Origin: SKW197 sp049970095
GTDB lineage: Archaea; Thermoplasmatota; Thermoplasmata; Lutacidiplasmatales; SKW197
Reading direction: 5' to 3'
Length of the DNA: 64,000 bases
Assembly: GCA_049970095.1 (NCBI GenBank)
Contig: JBMFNP010000003.1
Location: forward strand, 3,938-67,937
Numbering within the stretch: position 1 is the stretch's first letter; each line of letters starts with the position of its first letter. Below are positions 16,849-25,223 of the stretch, one piece after another. Under the pieces are notes generated by a model. It made no database searches. It saw only the letters and a program-made list of their open reading frames with translations, and was not told the origin of the DNA. A program made the translations under genes and the position numbers.

Positions 16849-19800
16849 ATGAGAGCAGGCGCAGGAGTACAGATTGTAGGAATTTGTCTTCTTGTTTCAC
16901 TCCTACTCAACACAGGAGTTAATACAGGAATTGCAAAAGGGGATGCAAAAGGGGAGACAGTAGTGCTCTGGGACACAGATGTAGATTTTTCTGCTGGTTC
17001 CCTTACAAATCTTTCCATTTCAGGTACAGGCACAGCTGCAGTGCTCACAATGAGTTATGTGGATGCCTGGCTAAAATTGAGTTTCGCAGAACAACCTTCA
17101 GCCAGAGAAGGATGCAGCATGGTATTTGCAGATGGCATCTTTGTGCTTTTCGGAGGTAGATCTGGCACGCAATATTTCAATGATACATGGGTGTTCTCAG
17201 AAGGAAAATGGATAAAAAAATCTGGGATAAATGCCCCGGAGCCAAGAGCGTTTTCCGGAATGGCTTACTCCCAGAGCAACGGAACGGTGTACTTGTTCGG
17301 GGGGAGGAATGCAACCGGCGTCTTTGGAGACTTGTGGACATATAACCTCACAGCGGATACCTGGACAAAAATAACGACATACGCCCCTCAGCCCAGATAT
17401 GGCTGCACCCTTACATATTACCCACCAGCAAACAAACTCCTTCTTTTTGGTGGTAACAACTCCACAACAGCCCTCAATGATCTCTGGGAATACACTCCTT
17501 CAACAAATTCCTGGTTATATAAATCATCCTCCCCAATAGGAAGATATTTTCATGGAATGGTTTTTGCACCCCAAACTGGATTATTGTATGTTTTTGGTGG
17601 CTTGAATGCAACAGCCCTATCAAATTTCTATCAATATAATTACTCAACAAATTCATGGGTAGCTCTTTCATCCCCATCCCCACCCTCGCCTAGGTATGGA
17701 CATATAATGGGCTACCTTAATGGAAGTATTGTGGTTGCCTCTGGTTCCAACGGCTCAAGCAATCTTTCAGACACATGGAGGTTTTCAATTTCAGCAAATT
17801 CCTGGCAACAGTTATCACTCTCCTTACCTGTTTCTCCTGTGGTGCTCCCAGGTGTTGCATTCTCCCCATTACAGATTTTCTCTGCTGGTGGTCTCAATAC
17901 ACAGTCACAATCAATCAACCAGTTCTTTCCAGCATTTACCAATGGAATTTTTGAAACCCAGGGAATAGATACCCAGCGCACCCACACTTCCTATCTCTAT
18001 CTTCGGTGGAACCCCCCTCTCCAGACGCATGGAGCAATAAGGTGTCAGATTGCAGCAAACGATGACAATACCACATGGGTTTTCAAAGGTCCTGATGGAA
18101 CTTCTTCATCTTACTATGAGAATGGTTTCGGACAAAAAATAAACGCTTCTGGAAGATATATAAAAGTGAGGGCGTACTTTATCTCGGAAAACGGGATTTA
18201 CTCCCCATTCCTTGATTCAATCTCAATTTCATTCAATCGCCCTCCAGATGCTCCCACACCGCTTACACCATCTGGAATATGCCAGAATCATAGTTTGAAT
18301 TTTGCATGGAATTTCAATGATATTGACATGGATTATCAGACAGCATTCAGAGTACAGGTGAGCACATCCTCAGACTTCAATTCTCCTGTTGTAGATTCAG
18401 GTGTAGTGCAATCTGCAGCGCAATCATGGACATATTCTGGCTTAGGAGATGGAATATATTACTGGAGAGTTGCTTGCAGGGATTCATCTGGACTCTGGAA
18501 TGTCTCAAATGGGGTTCAATTCACACTGGATACCACACCACCATCCGCCTCCCTAACAATAAATTCAAATGCAGTATATACAAACACCCCGAGCGTCACA
18601 TTAACAATAACCTCTTCTGATGCAGGGAGTGGATTGAGAGATATGTGCTTTTCAAATGATGGTTTAGTGTGGAGTGCCCATGAAACACCAGTAGCCACAA
18701 AAAGCTGGACACTTTCAGAAGGTGATGGGGTAAAGGTAGTGTACCTCAAATTAAGAGATAATGCAAACAATTCCTTCATCTGCAATGACACAATCATTCT
18801 GGATACTACGCCGCCATCAGCAACAATTACCATTAACAATGACACACTTTACACAAATACAGAAAATGTTTACATTCAGGTGTATGCAAGCGACGCAACA
18901 TCCGGCGTAGATGCAATCCGTCTCTCAAATGATGGGAATTCCTGGGGGGAATGGCAGTCAATCACTCAAAACATTCCATGGACTCTCCAGTCAGGGGACG
19001 GGCTGAAAAAAGTTTATGCACAGGTGAGGGACAAAAGTGGGCTTACTACAACTACTGCAGACACGATATATCTTGATAAATCTCCACCACCCCCACCTCA
19101 ATTTTACCCAGAACCTCCTTACACACCTGGTTATTCAAATACAGTGTCCTGGTATCCTGTGGAAGATGCAATCTCTGGAAATGTTGCATACAATGTGGAA
19201 TGCTCAACTACACCCTCATTTTCATGGACTGCAAGTTCCGGCTGGATATATTCCACAACCTACACATTCACATCCCTGAGTGAGGGATATACTTATTACT
19301 ACAGGGTGAGAGCGAGGGATGGGCTTGGAAATATTGGTGCTTACTCACAAATTGTGAATTCTACACAGGATGCAACTGCACCTATAACAACCATAACAAC
19401 GCCAGATGAGATTTATTTTAACGCTGAGAACATCGTGCTTTCTTGGAAAGCAGTGGATTACACATCAGGACTTTCAGGGAGATACAGAGTTCAGATATCT
19501 GGAGATAACACATTTCTCACCACGGTGATTGACACATATGTCTCTGGCTCCACAAGTGCTCTGGAAACCATCTATCATGCACCAGCCCTGCAGGATGGAA
19601 AATATTTCTGGAGGGTAATGGGCGAGGATAACGCAGGAAACTGGGGAGCATATTCCTCAATCTCTACATTTTATGTGTGTTCTTCAAAGCCGAGAATAGT
19701 GTGCAACGCATATGTATATGGATGGTATTCTGCAAACCCGGGAAGTGTTATTGATGTGGACTTTTATGCCCAGGGTATTGCCCCACTCTCTACTGCCAGA

Positions 19801-21717
19801 TGGCGCCTGCCTGGTGGTGAATGGCATATAGTTTTCCAGGGTGCATATTCTGAATATACACAGAACTGGGGGTTGCCATGGGAGGAAATGGGTGAAGGCA
19901 CGAATCAAATCAATGTTGAAGTGATAGATGCTGCTGGAAATTCTGAAGAAGCAATCATCTATTTCCTAAAGGATGTCCATGCACCACAGACATCTGCCTC
20001 AATCTCTGGGTTGCTAGGAATGAATGGATGGTATCTCTCAAATGTGAGTGTGCATCTTTTTGCTACAGATGAAATCTCAGGAATTTCAAAAATCATTTAC
20101 AGAATTTTTGATGGTGTAATCTGGAGTGATGAAAGTGAATATTCTGGTGAGGTTAAGCTGAATAGAAGTGGGATTTATACCATAGAATTCTACAGTATAG
20201 ACAGAGCAGGAAATTACGAGGAAAAACAGAGAATTGAAATAAAAATTGATATGGAAGTTCCCGAGACTTTTTCAGATGCAGGGAGTGGATGGTATTCTGT
20301 GCTTCCTGTATTTGTGAACCTTACCGCAAATGATAGAATTTCTGAGATTTCTGGTATTTATTACTCAATTGACAGCGGAAATTACATTTTTGAACAGAAT
20401 TTCACAATCCAGATTTCGTTAAGCACCGAGGGTGTGCATCTCATTTCATATTTTGCTGTGGACCATGCAGGAAACAGGGAGGTTGAGAAGAGAGTAACGG
20501 TGTTAATTGATACCACACCACCAACCACTAACGCCATCATAGAGCGCACTGGCGAAAATGCTACACTCAGATTTTCCGCAAATGATACAATTTCTGGTGT
20601 AAATCAAACCATATACTGGGTTTTCAACAACACCACAGGGAATCAAGAGTTATATTGCTCTGGCGTTTATGTTGAACCCGTCAATTTGACAGAGGGAAAT
20701 TGGACGATTCTCTACTACTCCATTGACTGTGCTAACAATCATGAAATTCTTGAGCAAAAGGAGATTATTATTGACTGGCAAAAACCATCTGTTTCTATCA
20801 CAATCAACAATGGATCTTGTGGCACTCACAATCGCACAGTGTGGATTTCAGTTAACTGGAGCGATAATCTTGGTATTGCAGGAATTTCCTTCAGCAATGA
20901 TTTCTATAACTGGACTGCGCTGCAACTCCCAGAAACAATGATTTCCTGGGAACTTCCAGATGAAGATGGAGAACATACTGTTTACTGCAAGGTTGTAGAT
21001 TACGCTGGTAATGAGAACATTACAAGCTGGAAAATTTATCTTGACAGAAAAGCACCTCAAATCTTTGACTTCAGTGTGCCTTCGCTGGTTTGTGGTAACT
21101 CAACACTGATGTTGAGATTTTATTTATCTGAAAATGCCCAGAGCAGTATATATTTTTTGCATGAAAACCGCACAGATGTTATTGCAGAAAATCTTACAAC
21201 CACAGAATTTCCATGGCATGTGCCGCTACTGAATTGCGAAGGAATTCTCTATCTCAAGGTTTGGGATGCGGGTGGAAACGAAGCAGAATTTTACTCAAAT
21301 TCTTTTAGAGTTGACTCAACACCTCCAGATGTTGAAAGTGTGCACCCAGAGGTTGCAGAGCCCAGGACATGGATTGAAATTACATTCACAGAAGATATGG
21401 ATAAAGAGGCAGCGGAAAGAAGCTTTGTGATCCAGCCATATGTGTCAGGTAAATTTTATTGGCCTGACAACAGAACTCTTATATTTGTGCCTGAAAGGAA
21501 CCTTGATGAGGGTGCTACCTATAGTATCATTATAAAAAGTGATGCCAGAGACTTGGCAGGTAATCATATCAGCCAGAGAGTTTCATTTGTGCAAGTGAAA
21601 TCTTATCTCTATTACTATGTTCTTTTAGGTGTGTTAATAACATCTGTGGTTGCTGTGTGCATTTACTGGTACTATAAACGGAAAAAAAGGCGAAAAATGC
21701 AGGTAAAAGTGTTCTGA
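16849..21717 (+). CDS. Giant surface protein: kelch propeller, Ig/FnIII-like repeats, C-terminal anchor
   Basis: The 1622-residue protein has a signal peptide (about residues 8-30). Kelch repeats at about 75-360 carry FGG and RYGH/W strand pairs (GGRSGTQYFNDTWVF, LLFGGNN, LYVFGG). A fibronectin-like region follows at about 460-560. Multiple OmpL47/Ig-like modules at about 560-1480 recur on DTTPPSA, SGV/SGL and D.AGN. An SbsA-type Big_5 module (FTEDMDKEAAERSF) lies at about 1495-1580, then one membrane helix and a basic KRKKRRK tail. It is exposed outside the cell and anchored by its C-terminus. Carbohydrate or protein adhesion is plausible, but no catalytic motif is visible. It is monocistronic. 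Confidence 0.8.
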   Translation: MRAGAGVQIVGICLLVSLLLNTGVNTGIAKGDAKGETVVLWDTDVDFSAGSLTNLSISGTGTAAVLTMSYVDAWLKLSFAEQPSAREGCSMVFADGIFVLFGGRSGTQYFNDTWVFSEGKWIKKSGINAPEPRAFSGMAYSQSNGTVYLFGGRNATGVFGDLWTYNLTADTWTKITTYAPQPRYGCTLTYYPPANKLLLFGGNNSTTALNDLWEYTPSTNSWLYKSSSPIGRYFHGMVFAPQTGLLYVFGGLNATALSNFYQYNYSTNSWVALSSPSPPSPRYGHIMGYLNGSIVVASGSNGSSNLSDTWRFSISANSWQQLSLSLPVSPVVLPGVAFSPLQIFSAGGLNTQSQSINQFFPAFTNGIFETQGIDTQRTHTSYLYLRWNPPLQTHGAIRCQIAANDDNTTWVFKGPDGTSSSYYENGFGQKINASGRYIKVRAYFISENGIYSPFLDSISISFNRPPDAPTPLTPSGICQNHSLNFAWNFNDIDMDYQTAFRVQVSTSSDFNSPVVDSGVVQSAAQSWTYSGLGDGIYYWRVACRDSSGLWNVSNGVQFTLDTTPPSASLTINSNAVYTNTPSVTLTITSSDAGSGLRDMCFSNDGLVWSAHETPVATKSWTLSEGDGVKVVYLKLRDNANNSFICNDTIILDTTPPSATITINNDTLYTNTENVYIQVYASDATSGVDAIRLSNDGNSWGEWQSITQNIPWTLQSGDGLKKVYAQVRDKSGLTTTTADTIYLDKSPPPPPQFYPEPPYTPGYSNTVSWYPVEDAISGNVAYNVECSTTPSFSWTASSGWIYSTTYTFTSLSEGYTYYYRVRARDGLGNIGAYSQIVNSTQDATAPITTITTPDEIYFNAENIVLSWKAVDYTSGLSGRYRVQISGDNTFLTTVIDTYVSGSTSALETIYHAPALQDGKYFWRVMGEDNAGNWGAYSSISTFYVCSSKPRIVCNAYVYGWYSANPGSVIDVDFYAQGIAPLSTARWRLPGGEWHIVFQGAYSEYTQNWGLPWEEMGEGTNQINVEVIDAAGNSEEAIIYFLKDVHAPQTSASISGLLGMNGWYLSNVSVHLFATDEISGISKIIYRIFDGVIWSDESEYSGEVKLNRSGIYTIEFYSIDRAGNYEEKQRIEIKIDMEVPETFSDAGSGWYSVLPVFVNLTANDRISEISGIYYSIDSGNYIFEQNFTIQISLSTEGVHLISYFAVDHAGNREVEKRVTVLIDTTPPTTNAIIERTGENATLRFSANDTISGVNQTIYWVFNNTTGNQELYCSGVYVEPVNLTEGNWTILYYSIDCANNHEILEQKEIIIDWQKPSVSITINNGSCGTHNRTVWISVNWSDNLGIAGISFSNDFYNWTALQLPETMISWELPDEDGEHTVYCKVVDYAGNENITSWKIYLDRKAPQIFDFSVPSLVCGNSTLMLRFYLSENAQSSIYFLHENRTDVIAENLTTTEFPWHVPLLNCEGILYLKVWDAGGNEAEFYSNSFRVDSTPPDVESVHPEVAEPRTWIEITFTEDMDKEAAERSFVIQPYVSGKFYWPDNRTLIFVPERNLDEGATYSIIIKSDARDLAGNHISQRVSFVQVKSYLYYYVLLGVLITSVVAVCIYWYYKRKKRRKMQVKVF

Positions 21718-21774
21718 GGCATTGCTCACCCAATCAACAGAAACTCTAAAATAGTTACCGATTATTTGTGATGC

Positions 21775-22533
21775 ATGAGCCTTGCAGCAATTCTAGTGAG
21801 GGTGTCGCTTCTTCTTGCAGCTGCATTTGTGCCCTCTCTTATTTACCTGATTTTCATACGAAATATTGAAAAATTCAGCAGGGAACCTTGGCGAATGGTA
21901 CTTACAGTTTTCGCAAGAGGCGCATTTTATTCTATTATAATTGCCATTATTCTGGAAGTGCTTTTCTATTACCTCTATAAAACCCAGATTGAAAGAATCT
22001 ACATTGTTCTTTCTGAAAAACAAACAATTGAAATGATAGTACTTGCTTGTGTGGTTGCACCTTTTGTTGAGGAACTTGCAAAATTATTTGCAGTGAGGAG
22101 AGCCAAACCAGAAATTGATGAACTTGAAGATGGTTTTATTTATGGGGCTGCTGCAGGACTTGGGTTTGCAGCTACAGAAAACCTACTTTACGAACTTGGT
22201 TTTGCACTTACAGGCAATTTTCAGGATTTTGGTTTTCTTGTGCTCATGCGGAGTATTTCATCCACGCTCCTACATGCTAGTGCTTCTGCAATTGCTGGCT
22301 ACGGATTAGCATCTATATATCTCAGAGGAGAATATGGAAAGGCGATTTTTCTGCTGGGTGGAGCAATGGGCCTGCATGCCCTCTTCAACCTTTTCGCCTC
22401 CTTCGGGATAATTTTTGGGGGTTTATGGTACTCAGGGCTTGTGGGCTTTGTCTTTTCTGCGGCACTGGCTATTACTGCAATCGGTTATGTAAGGGACAAA
22501 ATAAGGCAGTTGGACATGCAAGGAAGATATTAA
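21775..22533 (+). CDS. PrsW-family intramembrane metalloprotease
   Basis: The 252-residue protein has about seven or eight membrane helices. It carries the family motifs APFVEELAKL (EExxK), AATENLLYE (ExxN), STLLHASASAIAGYGLA and GLHALFNL, placed in successive helices as in PrsW/CPBP-type glutamic or metallo intramembrane proteases. It would cleave a membrane-embedded substrate such as an anti-regulator or an anchored surface protein. Genes for C-terminally anchored surface proteins flank it on both sides, which suggests but does not show a role in their shedding or turnover. Confidence 0.82.
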   Translation: MSLAAILVRVSLLLAAAFVPSLIYLIFIRNIEKFSREPWRMVLTVFARGAFYSIIIAIILEVLFYYLYKTQIERIYIVLSEKQTIEMIVLACVVAPFVEELAKLFAVRRAKPEIDELEDGFIYGAAAGLGFAATENLLYELGFALTGNFQDFGFLVLMRSISSTLLHASASAIAGYGLASIYLRGEYGKAIFLLGGAMGLHALFNLFASFGIIFGGLWYSGLVGFVFSAALAITAIGYVRDKIRQLDMQGRY

Positions 22534-22572
22534 CCAATAGAAAGTGGTCAACACATGATAGATATCAAGAAA

Positions 22573-22582
22573 GATATAAATA
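22573..22582 (+). promoter_or_regulatory. TATA box for the 22.6-kb beta-propeller protein
   Basis: GATATAAATA lies 32-41 bases before the ATG at 22614. GGTGAT at 22605-22610 is the ribosome binding site. Confidence 0.5.
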
Positions 22583-22613
22583 CAGATTTGATAATCAGCT
22601 ATGCGGTGATTAA

Positions 22614-24377
22614 ATGAAAGCAAGCAGCATGATATCTCTATTGTTAATGTGGGTTCTGATTTCTGGAGCATATATTCCTCAACTGACGCCAAAGAATGTC
22701 TCTGCTGGCTCCACAATGGAATGGACCTGGAAGTACGAAACAAATAGCACTGTAAAAGGGATTTCAATTACAGATGATGGGAAGTACATTGGTGCATATG
22801 ACTATGCTAACAATATATATCTGTTTGAGGCTGATACGGGAAGCCTGGTCAAAACCTGGCAGTTTGGTGCCGAGGTGAAGGGGATAAAAATTGCGAAGAA
22901 GGCAGACCCGCCCCTGCTCTTCGTTTCGGATAACAAAAGTGTGCGTGTCTACCGCCAGGATATGAATGTTCCAGCGAGAGTATATAGTCCAAATATCCCT
23001 CTAGCATACGGCTGGAATGCATCCCAACCAAGACCTGGCAATATTACTGGCTTTGATATCTCTGCGGATGGAAAATTACTGATGGTAACATATTACTACC
23101 GCTGGGGGAATGTATGGAAATATAATGTCTCCATGTACAATGTGGAGACAGGCACGGAAATGTGGAACTACCAGGCCCAGTTTTCGGATGCAAAGGCAAA
23201 GTATGGATTGAGTGCATCGTATGATGGAAAGTTTTTTGTGGTTGGTGTGTCTGAGACAGATACCTATGTCAGAATTGAACTTTACGAACGGGACAGCCCG
23301 TACGGTCCAAAATGGCAGTCAGACAGATTAAGAGACAACCTGGGTAGTGGTTATCTTTCCAGGATTACCGCGCTTTCAATCTCCAATGATGGCAGTGTGA
23401 TTATGGTAGGGACCAACAATGCAGTTCTGAAATTCATTCAGACACAGAATGTGGAAGTGTGGAGAGTTGATGGAATCCGTGACCCTGTGGCAATTTCAAT
23501 GAATTATTCGGGTAGCGAGGGAATTGTGGCATTCTACAACCAGAAGCTGGACAAACACATGATTTCCTTCATGGACCTGGCAACCATGAACGACAGTAAG
23601 AGAATCAAATGGAACTGGAGCACGCCAGATGACAACAGGATCGTGAATGCAGTTATGGACAAGGAGGGGCAGTATATTGTAGTTTCAACTGCAAAAAATA
23701 TGTGGTTGATTTACGCGCCAGTTCACAAAGCTTTCAGGAGTATTCAACTCTCAACAGACTTTGAGCTTGTAAGCAATATTGACCTGAGCAGGGATTCTGC
23801 GGACAGGGTTGCACTCGGTGCGGCATACAGAGAGATAGACAACCCTGCTGGGGTTTACATGTTTGACAACCCAAAGGCAATCAAACCACAACCGTGTGAG
23901 ATTTTTGGTTTCTTTGATGTGACAACGACATCCATGAATGTCACATGGGGTGTGAGCACTGCACCTGATTTCCAGCAGTATGAACTTTACTGCGACCCCA
24001 ATCTCAATGTAATTTCCACAAATCCACAGAATGCAGAAAAACATTTCGTGATTACAAACAAGGATAAGAATTATCAACAGGTTACAGGATTGCAGCCTGG
24101 AACAACCTATTTCTTTAAATTGAGAGTAGTCTGCATTACAGAACTGTATGCAGATTCGCAGGTAAAACAGAAAATGACAGAAGTGCCACCTCCTCCACCA
24201 GATTATACCCCATATATAGTTGCAGCGGTTGTGGTCACTGCGCTGGTAATCTTTCTGCTCTGGTACTTCTATCTGAGGCACAAGATTCCGGAGTGGAAAG
24301 AAAAACGAAAGAAGAAAGGCAAGGGTGTAGCATGGCACCAGAGACCAGGAGAGTACCTACCACCAGGTTTTGAATGA
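22614..24377 (+). CDS. Secreted WD40/PQQ-like beta-propeller protein with FnIII domain and C-terminal membrane anchor
   Basis: The 587-residue protein has a signal peptide (about residues 5-30). Propeller repeats follow with SITDDGKYIGAYDYANNIYLF, FDISADGKLLMV, ASYDGKFFVVG and ISNDGSVIMVG spaced about 50-80 residues apart. A fibronectin III domain (about 425-520) ends in TGLQPGTTYFFKLRV. Then come a proline-rich linker, one membrane helix (about 530-550), a lysine-rich stretch and a short cytoplasmic tail. It is probably a surface sensor or binding protein. It is convergent with the ubiquitin-like operon, so it is not part of that operon. No catalytic residues are visible. Confidence 0.78.
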   Translation: MKASSMISLLLMWVLISGAYIPQLTPKNVSAGSTMEWTWKYETNSTVKGISITDDGKYIGAYDYANNIYLFEADTGSLVKTWQFGAEVKGIKIAKKADPPLLFVSDNKSVRVYRQDMNVPARVYSPNIPLAYGWNASQPRPGNITGFDISADGKLLMVTYYYRWGNVWKYNVSMYNVETGTEMWNYQAQFSDAKAKYGLSASYDGKFFVVGVSETDTYVRIELYERDSPYGPKWQSDRLRDNLGSGYLSRITALSISNDGSVIMVGTNNAVLKFIQTQNVEVWRVDGIRDPVAISMNYSGSEGIVAFYNQKLDKHMISFMDLATMNDSKRIKWNWSTPDDNRIVNAVMDKEGQYIVVSTAKNMWLIYAPVHKAFRSIQLSTDFELVSNIDLSRDSADRVALGAAYREIDNPAGVYMFDNPKAIKPQPCEIFGFFDVTTTSMNVTWGVSTAPDFQQYELYCDPNLNVISTNPQNAEKHFVITNKDKNYQQVTGLQPGTTYFFKLRVVCITELYADSQVKQKMTEVPPPPPDYTPYIVAAVVVTALVIFLLWYFYLRHKIPEWKEKRKKKGKGVAWHQRPGEYLPPGFE

Positions 24378-24384
24378 AAATATA

Positions 24385-24405
24385 AATTCTTATTTTTTCT
24401 TTCCC
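24385..24405 (+). terminator. T-rich terminator between convergent transcripts
   Basis: The plus strand reads AATTCTTATTTTTTCTTTCCC just after the propeller gene. It overlaps the last codons of the E1 gene on the other strand. Confidence 0.35.
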
Positions 24406-25223
24406 TTCTTCTCTGTTTTCTGGACTACATGGTTGGGACAATTGGCGTTAAGAGGTACTTCCAGCACTTCAAACACATTTCTATAACCATCATAGTATAT
24501 AAGATTTTGAGGGAGCGCCGCATACTCTTTTGAAATAATTTTTATCCCACAGAGCACTTGAAGAGCTGCAATTACTGCAGTAGTTGTGATTTCTGCAGGG
24601 AGTTTGGGGGAGTATATAGTTACATCTTCTCTGCCAGAGCATGAAAATACTTGTTCCAAATTTTTGAAATGGGTTTTGTTCATTCCACATTCTATGCATG
24701 ATGTGCGGGGTGGAATTACAACCTGTACTTTACCAGAAGTACCCAGAGTGCCTCCATCCACCAGGGGAATGCCATAATAATATGCATGGGAATTTATATA
24801 CAGTCTTGCCATGATGTTATCCAGACACCCAAAGATTATATCAAACTGTTTGAGAAAATCATCTGGTAATTCCTGAATGGGTTTTGAATACCATGAAACC
24901 TTTATACTTTTATCCAGGTTTTTCAATTCTCTTGCAAGAACTTCCGCTTTCAGTAGCCCCTGCTCTGCATCTTCTATCCGGAAAAGTGCACATCTGCTTA
25001 AATTTGATTTGACAATTTTGTCCATGTCCACAATAGTTATATTTTTAAAACCTGAGAGTACAAGATTTTTTCCCACCTCATTTCCAAGTGCACCTGCACC
25101 CACGATGAGTGCCTTACTTTTCAGAATTTGATTGAACTTAATCCACGGAATTCTTTTTTCTCTATCAAACATATCTTCGTCATGCATTCCAACTTTCAGC
25201 AACTTTCGTGTTTTTCCGCCCAT
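24390..25223 (-). CDS. E1-like ubiquitin-activating enzyme (ThiF/MoeB/UBA3-type adenylyltransferase)
   Basis: The 277-residue protein has the E1 Rossmann nucleotide motif GAGALGNEVGKNL (residues 42-54), VDMDKIVKSNLSR with the conserved Asn-Leu-x-Arg (74-77), LKAEVLA, the Asp of IIFGCLDNIMAR (about 135), and PLVDGGTLGTSGKVQVVIP. Zinc ligands are Cys176/Cys179, probably with CPNH (262-265). Cys195, followed by VTIYSPKLPAEITT, sits where the UBA3/MoeB catalytic cysteine lies. It would adenylate the Gly-Gly end of the ubiquitin-like domain encoded in the same operon and pass it on as a thioester. Its ATG directly follows the JAMM gene's stop. MoeB/ThiF sulfur-transfer work is the alternative, but E2 and JAMM neighbours argue for conjugation. 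No separate catalytic-half or ubiquitin-fold domain is fused. Confidence 0.9.
   Translation of the reverse strand: MGGKTRKLLKVGMHDEDMFDREKRIPWIKFNQILKSKALIVGAGALGNEVGKNLVLSGFKNITIVDMDKIVKSNLSRCALFRIEDAEQGLLKAEVLARELKNLDKSIKVSWYSKPIQELPDDFLKQFDIIFGCLDNIMARLYINSHAYYYGIPLVDGGTLGTSGKVQVVIPPRTSCIECGMNKTHFKNLEQVFSCSGREDVTIYSPKLPAEITTTAVIAALQVLCGIKIISKEYAALPQNLIYYDGYRNVFEVLEVPLNANCPNHVVQKTEKKGKKK

Noticed and set aside
23751..24338. 195-codon minus-strand frame under the propeller gene
   Set aside because: No start signal, no domain, and it is fully inside a well-supported gene.
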